Source: Mikania micrantha (lineage: Eukaryota; Streptophyta; Magnoliopsida; Asterales; Asteraceae). From it: 64,000 bases of DNA. Below are positions 1 to 8,815 of this stretch, piece after piece. The notes under the pieces were generated by a model. The model did no database searches and was not told where the DNA came from. It saw nothing but the letters and a program-made list of their open reading frames with translations. The stretch covers positions 12,501-76,500 of the forward strand of contig CM018692.1 of the NCBI GenBank assembly GCA_009363875.1, read 5' to 3'. Position 1 is the first letter of the stretch; every line of letters begins with the position of its first letter. A program made the translations under genes and the position numbers.

Positions 1-96
1 CCCTAAACCCTAAACCCTAAACCCTAAACCCTAAACCCTAAACCCTAAACCCTAAACCCTAAACCCTAAACCCTAAACCCTAAACCCTAAACCCTA
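1..96. repeat. Terminal telomere repeat (CCCTAAA)13
   Basis: Thirteen uninterrupted CCCTAAA units occupy bases 1-91, followed by CCCTA that runs into LINE sequence at about 96. The C-rich strand reads 5' to 3' inward, as expected at the left end of a plant chromosome. Unlike the internal tracts, no variant units are present, consistent with recent telomerase synthesis. The true telomere is probably longer and is cut by the start of the window. Confidence 0.95.
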
Positions 97-119
97 GTGG
101 TATAGGGGTTCCTCTTCTG

Positions 120-1199
120 ATGGATAGGGTTACTGAGGAGAGATGTGAAAACCAGGTAGGAAAGATAGGATATGCGAGAGTTCTGGTTGAAGTTAGTGCG
201 TCCAGTGATCTACCTAGTGAAATCGAAATAGAATTTCCACCCATAGGAAATAGGCCTGCCAGGATTGCCTCACTTGCTATTTCCTACCAATGGAGACCAG
301 CTATGTGTTCCCATTGTTGTGTTTTTGGCCACTCCCATAGGGCCTGCAAGACCAGACCTAGGACAGTAGAGGAAGAGGAAAGCTCTAGAGATCGAACTGA
401 AAATGTTGTAGGCACAAACCAGGGAGGAAACATTAGGAATTCACAGGATGATGAGGGTTTTGTAAAACAAACTTATAGGAAGGCAGCTAACACTAATAGG
501 AAACATAGGCAAAACTTAGTGGGCCAGAAAGAATTTGGAAGTCATAAGTTGAACCAGCAACAGGGTAATACCAGTAGCAATCCAACCATTCAAAGGAAAA
601 TGAGTGAAATGCATAAGGAATTTATCTCCAACAGTGGGGGATATGGGAAGCCGCCCAAAAAAATTCCTAACCCACGGCAACCAACTGGCCAGAACTGGAA
701 ACCCAAAAAAAATCCCAACAAACAGACCATTCCAGTTTCTAACCAATATGAGGTATTAGAGGACATGCAGTTCTCTGAAATGGATCTTGAGACGTCTCTC
801 AGAACAGGGAAACTGGTTGCTAAGAACAAAACTAGGGCTGCCACCATAGCTTCGGGTAAACCTCCTGTTAGGACCAGTGGCCAGAATACTCCCAATGCTG
901 AAATTGAGAGTGACAATGAATCTATTGATTTTGGCATTACTGATGGCCAAAAGTGGGCTATCACCAACCGCCTGTTGAAATTCAAGTCCGTTAAAGCCTC
1001 GGACCAGGCCAATTGGGAACCAGGGGAATGGGAGTTCTTCTATCACCAGCTTGATCGCCTTAGATTAGACCCGGACTACAGTGTGGAAGATGTAGAAGAT
1101 GAAGAGAATGACATGACAAAGCTGATGGGCTGTGCTAGAATGAAAGGAGCTGATAAATCCCCCATGGATATAGCTCCTAACACATCTATCACCCATTAG
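120..1199 (+). CDS. LINE1 ORF1 protein, N-terminally truncated (zinc-knuckle RNA-binding protein)
   Basis: The C-terminal 359 codons of a plant LINE ORF1 protein. The ATG at 120 is an internal methionine (MDRVTEERC, matching residue about 387 of the 765-residue LINE2 protein); the frame is open upstream into the telomere junction. A CX2CX4HX4C zinc knuckle lies at about residues 63-76 (CSHCCVFGHSHRAC). The N-terminal DUF4283 region is lost. Such proteins bind the element RNA and form the RNP for retrotransposition. The rest is basic and Asn/Gln/Lys rich. The stop codon TAG at 1197-1199 is followed directly by the ATG of ORF2 in the same frame. Confidence 0.85.
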   Translation: MDRVTEERCENQVGKIGYARVLVEVSASSDLPSEIEIEFPPIGNRPARIASLAISYQWRPAMCSHCCVFGHSHRACKTRPRTVEEEESSRDRTENVVGTNQGGNIRNSQDDEGFVKQTYRKAANTNRKHRQNLVGQKEFGSHKLNQQQGNTSSNPTIQRKMSEMHKEFISNSGGYGKPPKKIPNPRQPTGQNWKPKKNPNKQTIPVSNQYEVLEDMQFSEMDLETSLRTGKLVAKNKTRAATIASGKPPVRTSGQNTPNAEIESDNESIDFGITDGQKWAITNRLLKFKSVKASDQANWEPGEWEFFYHQLDRLRLDPDYSVEDVEDEENDMTKLMGCARMKGADKSPMDIAPNTSITH

Positions 1200-4100
1200 A
1201 TGGATTTAAAAATTGCAGCTTGGAATGTGAGAGGTATGTCTACTACCTCCAAACAAAAACAGATTAAGGATTTCATAACCTCTAGGAAGTTAGTGGTCTG
1301 TGGTCTTCTTGAGACTCATCTGGCCAAGTCTAAGCTGAGTAAAGTTTGTGATGCAGTGTTTAGAGCCTGGAGTTGGGACTCTAATTGCACTGAGTCAATG
1401 GGTAACACTAGGATTATTATTGGGTGGAACCCTAAGGTTGTAAATCTTCAAGTTGTGGCTCGGCATGGTCAAGCCATCCATTGTCTGGCACAGCATGTTA
1501 ATGGAGGGACCAAGATTCATTGCTCCTTTATTTATGCCTACCATAGGCACATCATAAGGCGCCAGTGCTGGGATTCCCTTCGTACACATGCTCAATTTGT
1601 TGGCACAAATCCCTGGCTTCTTCTTGGGGATTTTAATGCCATTATGGATCCTTCAGAAAGGTCAACGGGTCCCTCTGCCACTTCTTATAGTATGATGGAC
1701 CTTCGTGAATGCTTGGCTGATATTGAAGTTGAGGACATTGCCAATTCTGGCCTCAAATTCACATGGAATAAAAGTCCTGGAAGCCATAGGGGTCTGTTGA
1801 AAAAGCTGGATAGAGCCCTCTCTAATGGGTCCCTCTTAACAGCTTTTCCTTCAGTAGTTGCTGAATTCCTCCCCTTTCTGACTTCTGACCACAGCCCTAT
1901 AGTTGTTTCTTTCCCTAAGGCTATGCCCAGGACCCATAAACCTTTCAAATTTCCCAACTTCCTAGTCACTAAAAAAGAGTTCCTTCCCATTGTCAAGGAA
2001 GTCTGGGAATCACATGTTCCGGGGTTTTCTATGTTCTCCTTTGTGTCCAAACTTAAAAGACTCAAATGCCCTCTGCGAAAGCTTAGCTGGAAACAAGGGA
2101 ATTTATTTGAGAAGGTTAACACCTTAAAATTGGAGCTAGAAGGTATTCAACTTGAGGTGGTTAATGATCCTACCAACAAAGACCTCAGACTGGAGGAACA
2201 AGTCTACTTGGAGGCTTACCAGAATGCTTTGAAGGATGAGGACCTTTTTCTCAAACAGAGAACTAAGGTTCAATGGCTGTCAGAAGGAGATCATAATACC
2301 AAATACTTCCATAAAGTCTTGACCAGCAACTTGAATAGGCATAGAATCCTCTCAGTGGAAGATGTGTCTGGGCAGCACATCTCTGGGTCCCAAATGGCTG
2401 CCAAATTCATTTCGCATTTTCAGTCTGTTCTTGGCCAATCTACTGAAACTGACCCGATTGTTGACCCAGATTCCTTGTTCACTACTTTGCTTCCCTCGGA
2501 TGTTGCTCATGATATGGTGAAGCCTATTTCAAATGAGGAAATCAAAGCTGCTATCTTTGACATTGATGATGTCAAAGCTCCTGGCCCAGATGGCTATTCC
2601 TCTAAATTTTTCAAGGCGGCCTGGTCCATTATTGGAGATGATCTATGCATGGCTGTCCAAGAGTTCTTTCGTAATGGAAACCTCTTAAAGGAAGTCAATG
2701 CTACGGTTTTGGCTCTTGTCCCTAAAGTTGACTCCCCATCTAGAGTCACTGATTATAGGCCCATCTCTTGTTGTAATGTGATTTATAAGTGCATCAGCAA
2801 AGTCATTTCTAACAGGATCAAAATGGCCCTGCCCATCCTTGTCAGTGACAACCAATGTGCCTTTGTCCCGGGCCGCCAAATTTGTGATAATATCCTTCTC
2901 TCTCAGGAGTTGTTAAGGAATTATCATAGGCAAAAAGGCCAACCTCGTTGTGCCTTCAAAGTTGACATTCAAAAAGCATATGATACTGTTGAATGGTCCT
3001 TTCTTAAAGACTGCCTTACATGTTTTGGTTTCCCCCATAAAATGATCAACTGGATCATGACCTGTGTCACTACTCCTTCTTTCTCCATCAGCATTAATGG
3101 GGATCAGAAAGGTTTTTTCAAGGGCCACCGTGGCCTTAGACAGGGGACCCCATGGCTCCCTACCTGTTCACTCTTGTCATGGAAGTCCTCACTCTCACTA
3201 TTAAACGTCACATCAGGGATGACATGAACTTCCAATTCCATTGGAAATGTGAGGAGCTTGCTCTCACCCACCTCTGTTTTGCTGATGACCTGATTCTGTT
3301 CTGTCATGGAGATGTCACTTCTGTCAACATTCTCATGGATGCTCTGGATGAGTTTAAGGGTATCTCTGGCCTAACCCCTAGCATTCCCAAAAGTACAGTT
3401 TTCTTTGGGAATGTCAAGCCTGAAGTTGTTAGAGATATTAGAAATAGCATACAGTTTCGGGTTGGCACTCTTCCTGTTAAATATCTAGGTGTCCCCCTCA
3501 TCTCATCCAGACTCTCTTGTAGAGACTGTGATCCCCTTGTTGACAAGCTCAGGAAAAAGGTCATGGATTGGAAAAACAAATCCCTGTCTTTTGCAGGTAG
3601 GATGTTGCTTATCAAGTCGGTCCTCAGTGCCACCCAAGTTTATTGGGCCTCAGTTTTTATTCTCCCTGCCTCTGTCCTAAAGAACCTTGAGAAGATATGT
3701 AGAAACTTCCTTTGGAATTCTGGGGATAATCCTAGAGGAAAAGCCAAGGTTCGGTGGAAGGAGTGCTGTACCCCAATGAAGCAAGGAGGCTTGGGGATTA
3801 AATCCCTTAAAACCTGGAACACTGCCCTTATGTCCAAACACATTTGGAATATTGTTACTCAAAAAAACTCCCTCTGGGTCAAATGGGTAAGAGAGTTCCA
3901 TCTCAAAGGCAGAAATTTCTGGGAGGTCCCGGTGAAAAAGGAAGATTGTTGGAGTTGGAGAAAACTCCTACAACAGAGGGACATTGTTCGTAAGCATATG
4001 ATATCCATTATTGGGAATGGCCAAACCACTTCTGCCTGGTTTGACAACTGGCATCCGATGGGCCCCCTTTGCAATGTCCTCACACATAGAGTTACTAACG

Positions 4101-4893
4101 AGGGCTCTTTCAATCAGCTCACTGTTGTAGCCAATATTGTTTCAAATGACCAATGGCTTTGGCCCCATGATTGGGGGATAGATTCCCTGCCCTTTTCTCC
4201 TCCCCTCCGCCTCCCTTGGTCCCAGACATCCCTGATAAAATGTTGTGGAGAACTACTGAAGGCAAGCTTGTTGCCTTCCAAGTTGGTATGGCCTGGAAAG
4301 ATCTCCAGCAAGACAACAGTGCTGCACCATGGGCCTCCCTCGTTTGGTTTTCCCAGAACATACCTAGACATGCTTTCAACCTCTGGTTAGCTATTAAGAA
4401 TAAACTCCGTACTCATGAGGTTATGGCCTCCTGGCAAACTGGCCATGATAAGAGATGTGTGTTTTGTCAGATGGTTCAAGATAGTGTAGATCACCTATTC
4501 TTCCAGTGTGACTACTCTGCCAAAGTTTGGGATATTGTAAGTAGAAAGACCAAATGGGCCCACATCAATGGAACATGGGATGAGCGAATTGAAGAATTCA
4601 TGAATACGCTCTGCAACAATTCTGTATGGAGCGTTATTAACCGCCTGGTGCTTGGATCTGCAGTTTACTACATCTGGCAAGAAAGGAATTTACGGGAACA
4701 TGAGAATAGGAAACGTTCTTCTGATGAAGTCTCTTCCTTAGTTTTGGACACGGTTAAATATAGACTGTTGGGTCTCAAGATCTCAGAATCTGGTGTGCTT
4801 TCCCAAGTTAGGAACATATGGGAGATCAGTGGGTTTGAACAAACGAATCATATTGATAAAGTTTCCATGCCTAATGAAATCTCTAATGGATAG
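1200..4893 (+). pseudogene. LINE1 ORF2: endonuclease-reverse transcriptase, two frameshifts
   Basis: Reads as an APE-type endonuclease (AAWNVRG, ETH, LLGDFNA, SDHSPI motifs) from 1200, then a reverse transcriptase (DYRPISCCNVIYK, KVDIQKAYD, FADD at about 3280), then a zf-RVT zinc domain (about 4330-4530; WFSQNIPRHAF, CVFCQ, HLFFQC) ending at 4893. The first frameshift is at about 3145-3155, in the RQG-DP segment just before RT motif C, and looks like one G lost from a homopolymer run. The second is at about 4165-4215 in a pyrimidine-rich stretch. No RNase H domain is visible. The start is the ATG at 1200, abutting the ORF1 stop. These proteins nick the target and copy RNA onto the freed 3' end; this copy cannot encode a full-length protein as written. 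Confidence 0.9.
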
Positions 4894-7103
4894 GTCTTTT
4901 AATTGTTTTTGGTGTGTTGGGGCTGTTAGGCTCATGATGTTTTTGCAGAGTTATGGTTGGAGAATGTGTAGCTTGGATGGAACTTTAGTGGCAATGGGTA
5001 TCCTTTTTATTTATATTTATTCCTCTTCTCTTTTATCAATTGTCCATCATAATTCTGGTGGGCAGGGAGGGGGTGAGGGGTATGCTACCACTAAAAATAT
5101 TTATGTGTGTTTCAGATTTTTGGGTAAGGTAGGGAAAGGGGAGGGTTCTGTTAACTTTCTTTTTTTGATGAGTGTTGAGTGTTTTGTTAACAGATGGTAT
5201 AATATCAGAAATAAGAGTTCTGATTCTGGTTTGGGCTGGGCTTGGATTAGGGCTAGCCAGATTACTTGCATCTGGTACAGGGATATGCTTTGGGCTGGGA
5301 TTAATCAGTGTTATTATTTTATGACCTGGTTGTGGTATGCTTGGAGGCAGCTGGGGCTAGAGGACTGGTTTTACTTGCAGGATCCCATCCTCTATTTTCT
5401 GTGGGTTTTGCAGCTGTTTCAACTGGATGAAGAAGTCAAAGGGCTGATTTTTTTCACTTGGGGGGATTGGGGCAGGTCTATTCAGGATTTGCATGCTACT
5501 GGGAATAAAGAGCACTGGAGATTCACTCCTAAGAATCATCTTTGGCTGGGTGGGGATATTGGCCTAGCTGTTCATGGTGTTTTGGGTCACTTCCTCATGC
5601 TATCCATTAAAAGCTTTTTTGGTGTTAAAGGTTGTCTCGGCCTTCTGCTCATGCTGTTGTTTTTGGGCTTTGGCAGGTCTACTGGGAATAAGGGTTGGGC
5701 TATGCAATGTAACTTGGTTACTGGTTGTAATAGGCCTTCTATTAGGGATTGGGCTGGCTTTGTTCCTCTATGGCTGGACATGGTCAACACTTTTGATGCA
5801 GCCTTTGGGTTGGGCTGGACTCAGGAGTATATGGGCCTGGACCAAAGGGGGAAGCCTGATTTCCTTCTCGGGTTGGATGTCCTGGTGGGGGTTCTTTACT
5901 ATTTGCAGATTTGGATGGCCAACATTTGTAATTGGGGCTCGGCCTTTTTGAGAAGGACGGGCTGTGATACTGAAGACACTATAATGGGCCAATTTTTGGG
6001 CCTTTGTTCTAGGTTTTGGTCCAGGATCAACCGTTTGAAAGCACATGCTTTCTCTGATAGGCTAAAGTACTGGATTGGGCTTGTGATCAGATCCTCCTTC
6101 ATTAGCTACTACATGAACTCTGGTGGGATTATTCACCTGCTTTGTCACATTCTGGGCATTATCAGAAACAAATGCAGGGATATGTTCTATAGTTCTGGGA
6201 CCCATCATGGGCTTATGCAGTGGGCTGGGAATGGGTTTGATTATTATCTGGATACCAGAAATTACTGGTGTAGCAACATTCTTGCTACTGGGAATACTCA
6301 TATGGGTTGGGTTATGAGCGCTTTCATCTACTGCTGCTCCACTTCTCCTTGGGTCAAGTTTATCTTGGCTGTTGGTATCATCGAAGCTAATCATGGGTTG
6401 GTTGGTTGGGATTTTTTTGCTGGGTCTGCTAATCCGATTGGGGCTGGGCTGGGTGGCCTGCATTTGCCTTCTATGCAGCCCACGTTTGGAACTGCTAAGG
6501 GTTGGGATATTTTGAGTGTTGTGCAGCCGATTACTGTGTGGCTGCATTATCTTATTGGGCCTTTGACTATCCAGTTGCTTGATATCTTATTGGGTCATTT
6601 GGTGAAAAGCTGCTTTGGTTTTGGGCCTATTCAGCCCAACCTGCTGTCTACTATGGGAACTTGCTATTGGGCTGAGCCTCCTTCTCTTGGTGACAACTGC
6701 TGTTGGCAAAGAATGAGGGTTCATGGGATTTACTTTTGGCCTTGTTACCCTTTTTTGGTTTTGATGTGGAATGTTCCTCATATATTTCCTCCTTCGCTTT
6801 GTGATATGGGAAACAAGCTGCATCAGCACTATGGCAACTATAGGGCTCATTGTATTAGTCTAGTTCTTTGTATTTCTCATTGTATGTACTGGTCTTTCTG
6901 TTGTATTACCCCCTGTTCTTGGGTTAGTGATTACACCCCTTTTTTGTATAGGTGGGGTGATGGGATGAAATACATCCCGATTATTTTTTGGGTTCCTAAG
7001 CATAGGCTAGGAACGTATTGTATTATAGGAAGGTATGCCTTCCTTGGGATGTAATCTTGTTCTTTGGTGTTATATATTTTTCCGGGCTAATTGCCCTTTT
7101 TCC
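4894..7103 (+). other. LINE1 long G/T-rich 3' region
   Basis: About 2.2 kb between the ORF2 stop and the poly(A) tail, strongly G/T-rich with recurring TTGGGCTGG-like words. The same kind of region follows ORF2 in LINE2 (14805-16848) and makes up the LINE4 and LINE5 fragments. The frame starting inside the ORF2 end (4793) stays open to 7054, but it lacks an ATG at its head and its translation is low-complexity Trp/Gly/Cys/Phe rich, so I treat it as non-coding. The terminal 140 nt carries the conserved hairpin cluster listed separately. Confidence 0.7.
6962..7096 (+). promoter_or_regulatory. LINE1 3'-terminal hairpin cluster
   Basis: Four short inverted repeats precede the poly(A) tail: GGGATG/CATCCC (6962-6978), GTTCCTA/TAGGAAC (6992-7014), AGGAAGG-TATG-CCTTCCT (7027-7044) and GGGC/GCCC (7084-7096). 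The second, third and fourth recur at the same relative positions in LINE2, with paired base changes that keep the stems. A role as the 3' recognition structure for the element's reverse transcriptase is inferred from other LINEs that need a 3' stem-loop; it is not shown here. Confidence 0.6.
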
Positions 7104-7128
7104 AAAAAAAAAAAAAAAAAAAAAAAAA
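7104..7128 (+). other. LINE1 poly(A) tail at telomere junction
   Basis: Twenty-five uninterrupted A residues follow TTTTTCC, and CCCTAAA repeats begin with the next base. The direct A-run to CCC junction is the 3' integration junction. Because telomeric units end in AAA, the exact junction base cannot be assigned. Confidence 0.9.
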
Positions 7129-8513
7129 CCCTAAACCCTAAACCCTAAACCCTAAACCCGAAACCCGAAACCCGAAACCCGAACCCCGAAACCCGCAACC
7201 CCGAACCCCGAACCCCGAACCCCGAACCCGCAACCCCGAACCTGCAACCCCGAACCCGCAACCCCGAACCCGCAACCCCGAGCCCTGAGCCCCGAGCCCC
7301 GAGCCCCGAGCCCTGAGCCCCGAGCCCTGAGCCCTACGCCCGAAGCCCGAAGCCCGAAGCCCGAAGCCCCTAGCCCGAAGCCCCTAGCCCGAAGCCCCTA
7401 GACCCTAGCCCCTAGACCCTAGCCCCTAGCCCCTAGCCCCTAGCCCCTAGCCCCTAAACCCTAAACCCTAGCCCCTAAGCCCGAAACCCCTAAACCCTAA
7501 ACCCTAAGCCCGAAACCCCTAAGCCCTAAGCCCTAAGCCCTAAGCCCTAAGCCCTAAGCCCTAAGCCCTAAGCCCTAAGCCCTAAGCCCTAAGCCCAAAG
7601 CCCAAAGCCATAAGCCCTAAGCCCTAAGCCCGAACCCCGAACCCCGAACCCCGAACCCCGAACCCCAAACCCCAAAACCCCAAGCCCCAAGCCCCAAGCC
7701 CCACGCCCCAAGCCCCACGCCCTACGCCCTACGCCCGACGCCCGACGCCCGACTCCCGACGCCCTACGCCCGACGCCCGACGCCCGACGCCCGACGCCCG
7801 ACGCCCCAAGCCCCAAGCACCAAGCCCGAAACCCCTAAGCCCTAAGCCCGAAACCCCTAAGCCCGAAACCCCTAAGCCCTAAGCCCTAAGCCCTAAGCCC
7901 CAAGCCCTACGCCCCAAGCCCTACGCCCGAAGCCCGAAGCCCCTAGCCCGAAGCCCCTAGCCCCTAGCCCCTAGCCCCTAGCCCCTAAACCCTAAACCCT
8001 AAACCCTAAACCCTAAGCCCGAAACCCCTAACCCCTAAGCCCTAAGCCCTAAGCCCTAAGCCCTAAGCCCTAAGCCCAAAGCCCTAAGCCCAAAGCCCAA
8101 AGCCATAAGCCCTAAGCCCTAAGCCCGAACCCCGAACCCCGAAGCCCGAAGCCCGAACCCCGAACCCCGAACCCCGAAACCCGAAACCCGAAACACGAAA
8201 CCCGAAACCCCTAACCCCTAACCCCTAACCCCTAAACCCCTAACCCCTAAACTCCTAACCCCTAACCCCTAACCCCTAACCCCTAAACCCTAAACCCAAA
8301 ACCCGAAACCCCTAACCCTAAGCGCCCGAACCCTAAGCCCGAAGCCCGAAGCCTGAAGCCCGAAGCCCGAAGCCCGAACCCCTAACCCCGAAACCCTAAC
8401 CCCGAACCCCGAACCCCGAAACCCTAACCCTGACCCTTGACCCTACGCCCTAGACCCTAATCCCTAGACAGTATGCCCTAAGCCCTAAGCCCTAAGCCCT
8501 AAGCCCTAAGCCC

Positions 8514-8575
<62 letters not shown>

Positions 8576-8684
8576 CGAAGCCCGAAGCCCGAAGCCCCGA
8601 AGCCCGAAGCCCCTTACCCCTAACCCCTAACCCTAAACCCTAACCCCTAACCCCTAACCCCTAACCCTAAACCCTAAACCCTAA
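7129..8684. repeat. Degenerate/variant telomeric repeat tract between LINE1 and LINE2
   Basis: About 1.55 kb of 7-bp-period telomere-like DNA. It starts with perfect CCCTAAA and breaks into blocks of variant units: CCCGAAA, CCCCGAA, CCCTGAG, CCCGAAG, CCCCTAG, CCCTAAG (a long run near 7520-7590), CCCGACG (about 7735-7800) and CCGTAAG (about 8515-8572), returning to CCCTAAA next to LINE2. Each variant occurs in local runs, which implies amplification of mutated units by slippage or unequal exchange. Open frames crossing it are period-7 artefacts. Confidence 0.93.
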
Positions 8685-8815
8685 GGATTTTCATTTGTGT
8701 AATTTTTCTCTCTCTAGCTTCTCTCTCTTGAATTTTCTCTCTGGCCGATTGGGTGCTCGTTCATCCATTGAAGTCCAGAATCCTTCCTCTCTTCTACTAG
8801 GTTTTCAAAGGGAAA
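8685..8815 (+). promoter_or_regulatory. LINE2 5' UTR / internal promoter region
   Basis: The 131 nt between the telomere repeats and the ORF1 ATG. It includes pyrimidine-rich TCTCTCTC tracts (about 8708-8745) typical of plant leaders. No TATA box is evident. LINEs carry an internal promoter in this position, so this is the likely one (inference). The ATG at 8816 has a good context (AAAATGG). Confidence 0.5.

Larger units (their letters stand above)
96..7128 (+). mobile_element. LINE1: 5'-truncated telomere-associated non-LTR retrotransposon
   Basis: An L1-type LINE of about 7.0 kb. It begins inside ORF1, at the point matching about 9950 in the full-length copy LINE2, so roughly 1.27 kb of its 5' end is missing. 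The truncation joins directly to the terminal telomere tract (CCCTA then GTGG). It continues through ORF1 (120-1199), ORF2 (1200-4893, two frameshifts), a 2.2-kb G/T-rich 3' region and a 25-A tail at 7104-7128. The tail is followed immediately by CCCTAAA repeats, so both flanks are telomeric. LINE1 is clearly diverged from LINE2 and is therefore a separate insertion, not a recent duplication. Confidence 0.93.

Noticed and set aside
7589..7816. Open frame of GASGVGRR-type repeats on the - strand
   Set aside because: It is translation of 7-bp telomere variants; a period of 7 makes open frames with repeating residues.
7129..8684. Interstitial telomere tract from an ancient chromosome fusion
   Set aside because: A head-to-head fusion would show a CCCTAAA to TTTAGGG switch. 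All tracts here have one orientation and begin right after LINE A-tails.
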